Source: Micromonospora sp. NBC_01699 (GTDB lineage Bacteria > Actinomycetota > Actinomycetes > Mycobacteriales > Micromonosporaceae). Taken from it: a DNA stretch of 64,000 nt. Shown here piece after piece: positions 36,221-44,598 of this stretch. The notes beneath the pieces are model-generated. The model did no database searches, was not told where the DNA came from, and saw only the letters and a program-made list of their open reading frames with translations. The position numbers and the translations under genes are program-made. Within the stretch, counting starts at the first letter, position 1; the number at the start of each line of letters is the position of its first letter. The stretch is taken from positions 4,526,001 through 4,590,000 of the forward strand of contig NZ_CP109199.1 of the NCBI RefSeq assembly GCF_036250065.1, given 5' to 3'.

Positions 36221-36631
36221 ATGGGTTGGAAGATGATACGGATCAGGATTTTCGCGCTGGTATGCCTGTCGGCCCTGGTGCTGACCGGTTGTGCGAACGG
36301 CGGAGCGGACGATGGTCAGGCACCGGCCGACACCGGATCGACGTCGGCCCCGACATCGGACGGGGATGCTTCCGCCGCACCACCGGCCGGTGGCTTGTCC
36401 GCGACCGAGCTGTGCGACTACCTCCGGGGCGAGTTGCCCAGGCTGAAGGACGTCGGCTCGGAGGTGGGCGCGATGGCGCAGCTCGCGATCGGGCTCGCCG
36501 GTTGGTTCGAACAGCAGGGCAGCAAGCCCAGGGACGGCGCGGAGATGGACGAGCTGACCGAGAAGGAATGCCCGCAGGTACGGACCGACGTCCTGACGAC
36601 CATCGGCAAGGCCAGCTTCAGCGAACTGTGA
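36221..36631 (+). CDS. Small secreted lipoprotein
   Basis: 136 residues from the ATG at 36221, with GGAG nine bases upstream; an ATG at 36233 is also possible. The signal peptide ends in the lipobox LVLTGC, so it should be lipid-anchored on the outer face of the membrane. A Ser/Thr/Ala/Pro-rich linker is followed by a small helical domain with two Cys (ATELCDYLRGELP and KECPQVRTDV) that could form a disulfide. The family was not recognised. Confidence 0.75.
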   Translation: MGWKMIRIRIFALVCLSALVLTGCANGGADDGQAPADTGSTSAPTSDGDASAAPPAGGLSATELCDYLRGELPRLKDVGSEVGAMAQLAIGLAGWFEQQGSKPRDGAEMDELTEKECPQVRTDVLTTIGKASFSEL

Positions 36632-36642
36632 CGGGTCTCGGA

Positions 36643-36695
36643 CGTACCGACAGCGGGGCGAGCCGTCCGCTGTCGGCACGTCCGCCGGACGTGCC
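36643..36695. terminator. Convergent double-hairpin terminator
   Basis: CCGACAGCGG (36647-36656) pairs with CCGCTGTCGG (36667-36676), and the stem extends past one mismatch. Immediately after, GGCACGTCC (36675-36683) pairs with GGACGTGCC (36687-36695) across three bases. The two stems share two bases, so they are alternative or stacked. They lie between the converging lipoprotein and metal transporter genes. Confidence 0.6.
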
Positions 36696-36722
36696 GGCGC
36701 AGGGCGATGGTGGCACCACCGG

Positions 36723-38414
36723 CTATGTCCCGAGGTCGAGTAGGGGGCCGAGCGCCTGTGCGGCCAGGACGATGCCGACGACGAGGACGAGGGTCGCGGT
36801 GGCCCACGGGGTCACGGCGGTGAGCCGGCCGGAGAGTGCGCCGATCCGGTTCGCGAGGCGTCCGTGCAGGTGGACCAGGAGAAGTCCGGCGGCGGTGAGG
36901 GCGGCGGCCATGCCCAGGCCGTAGGCGATGACGAGCACGACCCCGAACCAGGTACGCCCCAGCGCGATCGCGCCGAGCAGCACGATCAGGGCCGATGGGC
37001 TCGGTACGAGCCCGCCCGCTACGCCGATCCCGATCAGCCCCCGGCGGTCCGTCAGCCGCCCCCCGAATCCGTGCCGATGACCAGGCCCATGGCCGTGGCC
37101 GCTCTCGTGACCGTGGCCGCTTTCGTGACCGTGGCCGCTTTCGTGACCGTGGCCGCTTTCGTGGCCGTGGCCGTGGCCGTGACTGCTTTCGTGACCGTGA
37201 CCGTGACCGTGACCGTGGCCGTGGCTGTGGTGGTGGTCGGTGGCGTCGTGGTGATGGGGGTGACCGTGGGTGTCCGCGTTCGTGGTCGCCACGGTGACCA
37301 GGGACGATTCCGTACGGCTGCCGTCCCTCGTCGCGGCTGCCGCCGCAGCCGCCCGCGCTCGTACGCGCCGGGCGCGCAGTGCGCTGGCGAGGAGCCCGGC
37401 GCCGATGGCGGTGACGAGCAGACCGCTGGCCACCCCGAGCCAGCCGAGCAGTGTTTCTCCGGCGAGGCTGGAGACGGTGGTGAGGAGCAGTCCGATGACG
37501 AGTACGCCGCCGGTGTGGGTCGCGGTGACGGTGACACCGACGGTAAAGGCGTCGCGGTAGGTGCCCTGGCGGCCGGCGAGGTAGGCGGCCATGACCGTCT
37601 TGCCGTGGCCGGGCAACGCGGCGTGGGCGGCACCGAGCAGCAACGCGAGCAGGATGCCGAGCAGCCCGGCGAGCGGGGTCAGCCGGTCCGAGCCGACCAG
37701 GTTGTCGAGCCGGTCACCGACCGTCCCGACGGTACGGGTCAGCGGACCTGCCGCCGGGACCGTCGGTTCGAACGCGGTACCGGGGGCGTCGTCGCCCGGG
37801 GTGGTGATCAGGTCGACCGTTCGCTGGTCCAGCGGCGACGCGAGCAGGTCGTCGGGGTAGGTCCGCAGCTCGTCGCTGATGCTCGTGGCGGACACCGGGG
37901 AGTCGCCGAGTCCGACACCACGGCCGGCGGCGGTGATCTCGTGCCAGCCGATCCGGTCCGGTTGGTAGCCGTCCCGGAAGTGCACGGTCCTCGGACGGCT
38001 CAGGTCGGCGGCGGCGGTGAGCCGACACTCGGTCCTGCCGGTCGGCAGGTTCGCCGCACCGGGCCGGTAGTCGAATCCACTGCCGGTGACCCGCCAGGTG
38101 ACGGCACGGCCGTCGACCTCCGTACGGAGGTTGCCGGCCAGTTCGGCGCACGTGGTCGTGGCGTGCCGTACCCGCTCGGCCACGCTGACCGTGCCGTCGC
38201 CGTCGGCGTCGACGCTGGCCCGGCGCTGCATGGTCGGTATCTCCGCGTCGTCGAGCACTGCCGTGTCCTCGATGCGGTCCGGGTGCAGGCGCAGGCCGTG
38301 GTAGTGGTTGACGGTGAAGTTGCCGAGCGGGTGGGCGCCGGCCGGTGCGGTCGAAACGACGACGATCGCCACGACGGCGAGCAGCGCCACGGCGCAGCGT
38401 CGCGGCCAGGTCAT
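36723..38414 (-). CDS. NicO/RcnA-like nickel-cobalt efflux family protein with His-rich loop
   Basis: 563 residues. A signal peptide (about 1-27, ending AGAHPLG) leads to a soluble region of about 200 residues that holds an EF-hand-like loop (DADGDGTVSVAE). The membrane part follows, with LLGAAHAALPGHGKT, the NicO-family HxxxxGH-type metal motif, and GIAGG-like VAGGLVPSPSALIVLLG near the end. Between them lies a loop of about 70 residues made of GHGHES and related His repeats, suited to binding Ni, Co or Zn. It is the last of three genes that overlap by four bases with the TPR protein and sortase. Confidence 0.85.
   Translation of the reverse strand: MTWPRRCAVALLAVVAIVVVSTAPAGAHPLGNFTVNHYHGLRLHPDRIEDTAVLDDAEIPTMQRRASVDADGDGTVSVAERVRHATTTCAELAGNLRTEVDGRAVTWRVTGSGFDYRPGAANLPTGRTECRLTAAADLSRPRTVHFRDGYQPDRIGWHEITAAGRGVGLGDSPVSATSISDELRTYPDDLLASPLDQRTVDLITTPGDDAPGTAFEPTVPAAGPLTRTVGTVGDRLDNLVGSDRLTPLAGLLGILLALLLGAAHAALPGHGKTVMAAYLAGRQGTYRDAFTVGVTVTATHTGGVLVIGLLLTTVSSLAGETLLGWLGVASGLLVTAIGAGLLASALRARRVRARAAAAAAATRDGSRTESSLVTVATTNADTHGHPHHHDATDHHHSHGHGHGHGHGHESSHGHGHGHESGHGHESGHGHESGHGHESGHGHGPGHRHGFGGRLTDRRGLIGIGVAGGLVPSPSALIVLLGAIALGRTWFGVVLVIAYGLGMAAALTAAGLLLVHLHGRLANRIGALSGRLTAVTPWATATLVLVVGIVLAAQALGPLLDLGT
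37083..37260 (-). repeat. Tandem repeat encoding the His-rich metal loop
   Basis: Repeated units such as CGTGACCGTGGCCGCTTT (18 bases, also in shorter CGTGACCGTGAC forms) run through this stretch. They keep the reading frame and encode GHGHES or GHGH blocks, so copy number can change without frameshift. Confidence 0.75.
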
Positions 38415-39766
38415 ACCGGACCGCCGAGCGAATCCAGGAGTTCGCGGGCGATCGGTGCCTGGAGGATGTCGAAGTGCGGGTTGATCGCCAGCGCGGTGCT
38501 CAGGTCCCGGCGGGCCTGGTCACGGTTGCCGAGCGCCTCGTGGATCGCACCCCGGTGGTAGTAGAACGTCGCGTTGCGCCAGCCGAGTCCGGTCGCGTTC
38601 GTCGCGTGTTCCAGCGCCTCGGCGCTGCGGCCGTTGCGGTGCAGCGCCCAGGCCAGCGCGTCGGCGGCGAGCACGCTGTGCCGGGCGTCCCACTCCGCCC
38701 GCGCCTGCTCCAGCGCCTCGGCGGGCTGACCGTGGTCGGCCAGGAAGGTCGCCGTGGTGAGGTGGTCGACCACACCGTTGCCGGCGGAGAGTTGCCGGGC
38801 GGCGCCGAGCAGGTCGTACTGCTGTCGGGCCCGGTCCGGCTGGCCGGCGGCGGTGAGGGTGTCGCCGTACTCGACGAGCAGTTCGGGCAGGGGCAGTGCC
38901 GTGGTGACCCGCTCGTAGTCGGCGAGGGCTTCGGCGGTGCGACCGAGGGCCGCCCGCGCCCTGGCCCGCCCGGCGTACGGGAACTGGTATTCGGGGTCCG
39001 CGGTGATCGCCTGCTCGTACTGGCGGAGCGCCTCCGTCGGGTCGCCGTTGTTGAAGGCCAGTTCGCCCAGGTAGTAGCGGCAGAAGGCGACGTCGGCGGG
39101 AGCGGCGGAGTCGGCGAGTGCCCGTTGCAGGGCCTCGCGGGCCTTGCCGACCTGTCCACGCTGTTCGAAGTCGTACGACGCGCGGGTGAACGACGACACG
39201 CCCGGATCCGAGTCCAGCATGCGCTGCAACGAGTCGCGTGCCTGGTCGTACTCGCCGAGCTGGGTCAGCGCGTCGACCAGGACACCGTGGACGCTTCCGG
39301 CGGAGGAGTTGACCTGTTCCGCACGGCGGCCCCAGTCGAGGGCGGCGCGGAAGTCGTGGCGGGCGTTGGCGAGTGTGGCCATGCCGACCATCGCCTGCCA
39401 GTTCGTGGTCTTCTCCAGGTCGAGTGACCGCTTCAGTGAGCCCTCGGCCTTCGGGTAGTAGGACGGGTCGGCGGTGATCCGGGCCTGTTGGACGTAGGCG
39501 GACCCGAGCCGTGCCCAGGTCGTCCAGTCCCCGGGCAGGTTCTTGAGCCGCTGCTGTGCCGCCTCGATCGCCGATTCGAGGGCCCGCCCGCCCGTACGCG
39601 GACCGACCGGCGCGGCCGGTACGGGACGTGCCGGCTCCGGGTCGTCGCGCCGGTCCCAGACCAGTGGCGTGCCGGCCACCAACAGGAGTACGGCCAGCAG
39701 GAGCACGACCGGCAGGCGTTTCAGTCCCCGAACCGGGGTGAGTCGCCGAGGAAGACGAAATTTCAT
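38411..39766 (-). CDS. TPR-repeat protein with N-terminal membrane anchor
   Basis: 451 residues. A basic N-terminus (KFRLPRRLTP) and one hydrophobic segment (LPVVLLLAVLLLVAGTPLVW) anchor it to the membrane. At least eight TPR-like units follow, for example DWTTWARLGSAYVQQ, AFCRYYLGELAFNNGDPTEALRQYEQA and ATFYYHRGAIHEALGNRDQARRD. It is probably a scaffold for protein-protein contacts on the outer face. It overlaps both neighbours by four bases (sortase upstream, NicO protein downstream), so the three products should be made together. Confidence 0.85.
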   Translation of the reverse strand: MKFRLPRRLTPVRGLKRLPVVLLLAVLLLVAGTPLVWDRRDDPEPARPVPAAPVGPRTGGRALESAIEAAQQRLKNLPGDWTTWARLGSAYVQQARITADPSYYPKAEGSLKRSLDLEKTTNWQAMVGMATLANARHDFRAALDWGRRAEQVNSSAGSVHGVLVDALTQLGEYDQARDSLQRMLDSDPGVSSFTRASYDFEQRGQVGKAREALQRALADSAAPADVAFCRYYLGELAFNNGDPTEALRQYEQAITADPEYQFPYAGRARARAALGRTAEALADYERVTTALPLPELLVEYGDTLTAAGQPDRARQQYDLLGAARQLSAGNGVVDHLTTATFLADHGQPAEALEQARAEWDARHSVLAADALAWALHRNGRSAEALEHATNATGLGWRNATFYYHRGAIHEALGNRDQARRDLSTALAINPHFDILQAPIARELLDSLGGPV

Positions 39767-40458
39767 GATCCATCTTTCGTGAGTACGGCGTAGGCGACCA
39801 GGTTGCTGCGGTAGCTGCCGGCGCGACGGTCGAAGTCACCGGTGCAGGTGATCAACCGCAGTTCCGCCTTCCCGGTCGGGGCGTAGACCTCGTCGGCCGG
39901 GAAGGCGGTCTTGGCGTAGTCGGCCAGCCGGTAGACGGTGAAGTGGCGGACCACGTTGTCGATCCCACGGACCGCGATCTCACTGCCCGTCTTCAGGTCC
40001 CTCAGGCGGTAGAAGACGGCCGGCCCGTCGGTGGAGTCCACGTGTCCGGCGATCACCGCCGGTGGCCCGCCGGCCTCGCCGGGCGTCGGTCCGTTGGCGT
40101 ACCAGCCGGCGACCCGGTAGTCGGCGGGGACGGTGAGGGATCCGTCCGGGTTGCGATTGAGGTCCACCAGCGGCGACCGGACACCGATCGAGGCGATGGT
40201 GAGTTCGGCGGGCGGCGCGTACTCCGCCGGCAGCCCCGCGAGCGCGGGCTGACCGGGGGCGGCGGCGAAGGCGGGCGGCGGCACGAACGCCCGGACCGGG
40301 GTGTCCGCCGGGGCGGATCCCGGCGTACCCGGATGGCTGACGGTGAGGCAGAGCGCGGCGAGCCCGAGCAGCACCACGGACGGCAGCCGCCGGCCGAGAC
40401 GGCCCCGGTTGCCGGCCAGCCGCGTACGGCCGTGCCGTGGTCTGTCCGATCCGGCCAT
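39763..40458 (-). CDS. Class F-like sortase
   Basis: 231 residues from the ATG at 40458, which has GGAGG six bases upstream; an ATG at 40482 is less well placed. A membrane segment (LPSVVLLGLAALCLTV) anchors it, followed by a Pro/Ala-rich stalk. The sortase domain has the catalytic His in VIAGHVDST, the Cys in LITCTGDF and the Arg in YRSNLVAY. Sortases join surface proteins to the wall or to each other. The DUF4331 protein encoded just upstream is the obvious candidate substrate, although it has no clear LPxTG motif. Confidence 0.85.
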   Translation of the reverse strand: MAGSDRPRHGRTRLAGNRGRLGRRLPSVVLLGLAALCLTVSHPGTPGSAPADTPVRAFVPPPAFAAAPGQPALAGLPAEYAPPAELTIASIGVRSPLVDLNRNPDGSLTVPADYRVAGWYANGPTPGEAGGPPAVIAGHVDSTDGPAVFYRLRDLKTGSEIAVRGIDNVVRHFTVYRLADYAKTAFPADEVYAPTGKAELRLITCTGDFDRRAGSYRSNLVAYAVLTKDGS

Positions 40459-40594
40459 CGAATGCCTCCTCGTGGGTCGCACTCGCGCAGCTGCGGCTCA
40501 GTGCGCGCTCGGGCGGGTGGGATGCGGGGTCGCGCTCGGGCGGATCGAACGCGGGTGCGGTGCGACCCGGTTGGTCGCACCGCACCCGTTCGGT

Positions 40595-42232
40595 TCAGTT
40601 GGTGCTGATCGGCGTGCTGGTCAGGCCGATCTGCTGGCGGCGTCGGGCGAGGACGAAGCCCGCGCCGAGGAACGCGACGGCACCGAGGCCGCTGGCGATC
40701 CGTACCCAGCCGGTTGCGGTGGGTGCGGTGCCGCCGGCACCGCCGGGGACGCCGCCGGACGGCATGCCGTCGACGTCGATCTGGTTGACCGCGACGTTGC
40801 TCGGCAGCGCGAGGTACGGGAACGTGCTCCCGAACGGCACGTTGTTCGTGTTGACCTTGTCCCCGGCGGCCAGCGCCGGCACCAGTACGCCGGTCTGGGC
40901 GGCGCCCTCGAACGCCTGCAACTCGATGTCCACGACGTCGTCGGCGAGCCGGCGCCCGTTCGGGAAGCCCTGGAAGTCACCGCCGAGTACGCCGAGCCGA
41001 TTCGGGTTCGCGGTCACCGGGACGCTCATGTTGAGCCGCAGTTCCTCCGACGGGACGAAGTTCTTCGGGTCGACGTCGCCGTTGAGGATCTGCGAGTTCA
41101 GGTCGGCCTGGATCGGCGGTGTCGAACCGTCCAGCGTCGGCGCGTTCTTGGCGATGCCGGTCAGGAAGATCTCGACCAAGTCGTTGCGCGGGGTCGCCGG
41201 GGCCGGGATCCCGTAGATCGCCTGGATGACCTGCGGCAGTTCCGGGGTGAGCACCCGGTTGACCAGCGCCTGGTTCGTGGCGTCGTCGGCCGGTGTGCTG
41301 GCGTTGAAGGCGTCCTTCTGGTTCGCCGCCGGGACCAGCTCGTTCACCAGCGGGTTACCCAGCCGCGACACCTGGACCTGCTCGCCGCCGTCCTTGGAGT
41401 CCTTGACGTCGATGCTCGCCTTGGACGTCGCGCTCCAGATCCCGACCACCGGGTTCTTGGCGTCGTCGCCGTTGAGCGCCAGGGCCGACTTCGGCACCTG
41501 TAGTGCGACGCTCTGCACGTTGTAGCCGGCGAGGGTGTCCTGGCCACGCTCGGAGAGGTTGGCGCCGTAGATCAGGTCGAAGACTCGCAGGTCGAGGAAG
41601 AACGGGTCCTCGGCCTGGCCGGCGTAGGTCAGCCCGCCACCGTCGACCGGGGTGACCGCCTGGCTGCGCAGCTGGCCGTAGTTCGGCATCGACGCGGGAC
41701 CGACGTCCGACGGTGCGACGATCGCGTCCTTGACCAGCTCCCGCGAGCCCTTCTCGGTGATCTCGGTGAGGGTGTACCGCTGCTTGAACAGCAGGGTCGG
41801 GTCGTTCAGGTTGTTGACGACGCCGTTGTTGTAGAGGAACGTCGTCCCGTCCCGCTTGTCGTCGTTGGTGAAGACCCACCGGTACGTGAGGTCCGCGACG
41901 GCGTCACCATCGTTGTCGATGTTGATGTCGTAGTGGGCGTCGGTCTGGAAGAAGTAGAAGTTCGGCCCGCCGTTGGGCTCCTGGAACGGCAGCCAGTTCG
42001 CGATCAACGTGACCGTGTCCTGCTTGTCCGGGCTGACGAAGGCGTACACATCGGTGTTGTCGACCTTCGGGTCTCCCGCGATCAGCGGGGCCTCCCGGTG
42101 ACTCGACGCGTCCGCGACCTCGGTGACCAGGGCCGTTCCACCCGTGCTCGCAACCACGGCGAGTGCCGCGGCGGCCGCGCAACAGGCCAGGGGCGCACGC
42201 CCCGGGCTGGATAACACTCTGCTCCGTGCCAT
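40595..42232 (-). CDS. Exported DUF4331 family protein with C-terminal anchor
   Basis: 545 residues from the ATG at 42232, which follows GGGGGATGG; a longer frame to 42457 lacks support. A signal peptide (ACCAAAAALAVVAS...) is followed by the DUF4331 signatures ASSHREAPLIAGDP, NTDVYAFVSPD and DINIDNDGDAVADLTY. The C-terminus has a Gly/Pro-rich stretch, a membrane segment (GLGAVAFLGAGFVLA) and RRRQQ, arranged like a cell-wall sorting signal. No LPxTG is seen; TATGW precedes the membrane segment. It is probably a surface protein processed by or working with the sortase 136 bases downstream. Biochemical function is unknown. Confidence 0.85.
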   Translation of the reverse strand: MARSRVLSSPGRAPLACCAAAAALAVVASTGGTALVTEVADASSHREAPLIAGDPKVDNTDVYAFVSPDKQDTVTLIANWLPFQEPNGGPNFYFFQTDAHYDINIDNDGDAVADLTYRWVFTNDDKRDGTTFLYNNGVVNNLNDPTLLFKQRYTLTEITEKGSRELVKDAIVAPSDVGPASMPNYGQLRSQAVTPVDGGGLTYAGQAEDPFFLDLRVFDLIYGANLSERGQDTLAGYNVQSVALQVPKSALALNGDDAKNPVVGIWSATSKASIDVKDSKDGGEQVQVSRLGNPLVNELVPAANQKDAFNASTPADDATNQALVNRVLTPELPQVIQAIYGIPAPATPRNDLVEIFLTGIAKNAPTLDGSTPPIQADLNSQILNGDVDPKNFVPSEELRLNMSVPVTANPNRLGVLGGDFQGFPNGRRLADDVVDIELQAFEGAAQTGVLVPALAAGDKVNTNNVPFGSTFPYLALPSNVAVNQIDVDGMPSGGVPGGAGGTAPTATGWVRIASGLGAVAFLGAGFVLARRRQQIGLTSTPISTN

Positions 42233-42526
42233 ATCCGACCATCCCCCGTAACGAATCAAACCGAATTTAGGCAAACACCAGCAAAGCCGATTCAACCGGC
42301 ACCACGGACGTGAGCCGTGGGAATCGCCCCATCCCAACGAGAGATCACCCGAATGGGTAATCCCGTCGCGATCCGCCCACGGCGCTCCGGGGGCACGAGG
42401 TCGCCCGGCAGCGCCGCTGACCGGCGGATGAGCGAATTTGGCCATTGAGCGCCGCACAAGCCGGGAAGGTTAATACTGTCCCAAAGAGGGTTTTTCTGGC
42501 TCAGGAATGTCTTCATCCCAAGGTGG
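42233..42526. other. Divergent intergenic region
   Basis: 294 bases between the DUF4331 gene (minus) and the second LtrA gene (plus). It is moderately AT-rich near 42240-42290 and around 42470 (GTTAATACTGTC). It should hold both promoters. No gene is seen. Confidence 0.5.
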
Positions 42527-43843
42527 TTGGGAGACCCAAGGTTGAGGGCTATCGGTGACCGCTGGTGGCGGTGGCGCTTCACCCCGCTGTCCGAGGGCAC
42601 CAAGGTCACCCGGCTGGAGCTCTTCTTCGACCTGGTGTTCGTCTACGCGTTCTTCAACATGGCCCGGTCGACGTCGGAGGACTTCAACCTCGACGGACTG
42701 CTGCGCGGACTACTGGTCCTGTCCCTGCTGTGGTGGTGCTGGTGCTCCTACGTGATGACCGGTAACAGCGTCCGTACCGACGCCGGGATCATGCCCGTCG
42801 TCCTGTTCGCCGCCATGGCGATCATCTTCGTCGCCAGCCTGACCATTCCCCAGTCCTTCACCGAGAGACCCGGGACGCTGTCCGCCCCGCTGGTCTTCGC
42901 CGTCTGCTACTTCCTCGTCCGCGCCCTGCACCTGTCGGTCTTCTGGTACGTCGCGCACAACAACCCGCTGCTGCGACACCAGCTCGTCCGGATCACCGTG
43001 CCCACGCTCGTCGCCACCCTGTTGCTCGTCGCCGCCGCGCTGGTGCCACAGCACCTGGTCGACCAGCCGCACCGATTCGACACCCGGGTCGCACTGTGGT
43101 CACTTGCCGTGATCATCGAGTACGGCGCCAGCGTCGCCGTCGGCTTCAAGGGGTTCGACATCCCCTCCGCCGCGCACTGCGCCGAGCGGTACGCGTTGAT
43201 CACCACCATCGCCTTCGGTGAGGCGATCATCTCGGTGGGAACCGGCGCCCGAGAGGTCGGCCCGTCGGTCACCTGGCCCCTGATCGGCGCGGCCGTGCTC
43301 GGCATCGTGCTCACCGCCTGCCTCTGGTGGGCCTACTTCGACCTCATCGCCCTCGCCGCGGAACAGGTGCTGCGTGAACTCCACGGAGCCGCCCGCGTCG
43401 CCCTCGCCCGCGACGCCTACAACTACCTGCACCTCCCCATGATCGCCGGCATCATCACGCTCTCCCTCGGCGCCGAGAAACTCCTCCGCGCGGCCGGCAA
43501 CCCCGTGACCATGCACCAGCCGCTGCGCGGGCTCGCCCTCTACCTGCTCTACGGCGGGACGATCCTCTTCCTCCTCGGACACCTGGCCTTCCAACTACGC
43601 GCACTGCGTACGGTCTCGTGGACCCGGGTCATCACGATCGTCGGGCTCGCGGCGCTCGTACCGCTGGCCGGCCGGATGCCGGGACTCGGCGCCCTCGGCC
43701 TGCTGACCGCGGTCTGCCTCGCGCTCACCATCACCGAACTTGTCATCTTCGCCGACTCCCGACGAGCCCTGCGAACCGCAGTTCACCAGGAAGCCCTCAG
43801 CCACGCCGCCCGCGAAACCGAGTGGCGCCGCCGACACCGCTGA
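42527..43843 (+). CDS. LtrA family membrane protein (second copy)
   Basis: About 438 residues. No ATG start fits. TTG at 42527 (AAGGTGG directly upstream) or TTG at 42542 (GGGAG eight bases upstream) are the candidates, and the second is about as likely. The LtrA hallmark TRLELFFDLVFVYAFFN is near the N-terminus, and about eleven hydrophobic segments follow, with AERYALITTIAFGEAIISVG in the middle. It is paralogous to the protein at 2394-3596 but clearly different. Function is unknown for the family. Confidence 0.85.
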   Translation: MGDPRLRAIGDRWWRWRFTPLSEGTKVTRLELFFDLVFVYAFFNMARSTSEDFNLDGLLRGLLVLSLLWWCWCSYVMTGNSVRTDAGIMPVVLFAAMAIIFVASLTIPQSFTERPGTLSAPLVFAVCYFLVRALHLSVFWYVAHNNPLLRHQLVRITVPTLVATLLLVAAALVPQHLVDQPHRFDTRVALWSLAVIIEYGASVAVGFKGFDIPSAAHCAERYALITTIAFGEAIISVGTGAREVGPSVTWPLIGAAVLGIVLTACLWWAYFDLIALAAEQVLRELHGAARVALARDAYNYLHLPMIAGIITLSLGAEKLLRAAGNPVTMHQPLRGLALYLLYGGTILFLLGHLAFQLRALRTVSWTRVITIVGLAALVPLAGRMPGLGALGLLTAVCLALTITELVIFADSRRALRTAVHQEALSHAARETEWRRRHR

Positions 43844-43967
43844 CCCACCACGGGCCACCAGCGTCGAGTACCTCAGCCTCGTCGGCGGGCAGGGCGAACG
43901 CGCGCCCGTCCGGGCGGCGCCGAAACCGGGTCGGTCCGGGTGCGGCGTACGGCCGGAGACCGGGGCG

Positions 43968-44450
43968 TCATCGCCCGGATCCCGCGGCCGTACGCGCGGC
44001 GGCGCCAGGGCCGGGTGCGGCGGTCAGTAGTCCGGCGACCCCCGGGACGAACCGGTCGACGAGCTGCCACAGCACCGGCTCCCGCGCGGCGGCGGCGGCC
44101 ACCACCGGATCCGTACGGTGCAGGAAGGCCAGGTGCCGGCAGGCGTGTGCCGCCACGTCCACCGGCCGGATCTCCTGCGGCGTCGGGGCCAGCGGATCGG
44201 CGCCACGGGCCGTCGCGTCGAGCGGCACTTCCAGCGTCGCCGCGTCGGGTTGCGGGTCGGGCAGGGCGACGTAGGTGAGCACGATCCGCGAGTCGGCGAA
44301 GCGCCACGAGGTGGAGTGCGACAGGCTTGCCGGATCGCGGCGGTCGCCGAAGCCGGCCAGCTGATGGGCGAGCGCGTCCGGGTGCGCGCCATCGGCGAGT
44401 GCGGCGATCCGGGTACGGAACCGCAGGGTGCCGGAGCCCGCACTGAGCAT
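43968..44450 (-). CDS. Hypothetical protein
   Basis: 160 residues from the ATG at 44450, which has GGAGG six bases upstream. Longer frames exist but lack this signal. Contents include GTLRFRTRIAALADG, HSTSWRFADSRIVLTYVALPDP and a helical C-terminal half. No signal peptide or membrane segment is seen. I do not recognise the family, although the RIVLTYV strand and His/Asp-rich parts suggest a compact soluble enzyme-like or binding domain. It starts 149 bases downstream of the S51-like gene on the same strand. Confidence 0.65.
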   Translation of the reverse strand: MLSAGSGTLRFRTRIAALADGAHPDALAHQLAGFGDRRDPASLSHSTSWRFADSRIVLTYVALPDPQPDAATLEVPLDATARGADPLAPTPQEIRPVDVAAHACRHLAFLHRTDPVVAAAAAREPVLWQLVDRFVPGVAGLLTAAPGPGAAARTAAGSGR

Positions 44451-44598
44451 GATCACCTCCACCAGCGCCGGTACCCCCGACCGCGCTGCGTTACCCGGCG
44501 CTGTTGCGACGACGACCATGTTGCACAGGTTATGCAATAGTGACCGGACGCGAGCGGGGTTCCCCCTTCGGGGGACCACTCCCCCACCACCGAACCGG

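Noticed and set aside
37083-37260. Repeats considered as a CRISPR array
   Set aside because: No unique spacers. The repeats are contiguous and keep the reading frame of a His-rich loop.
40595-42232. LPxTG sorting signal in the DUF4331 protein
   Set aside because: A membrane segment and basic tail are present, but no LPxTG or LAxTG motif was found before them.
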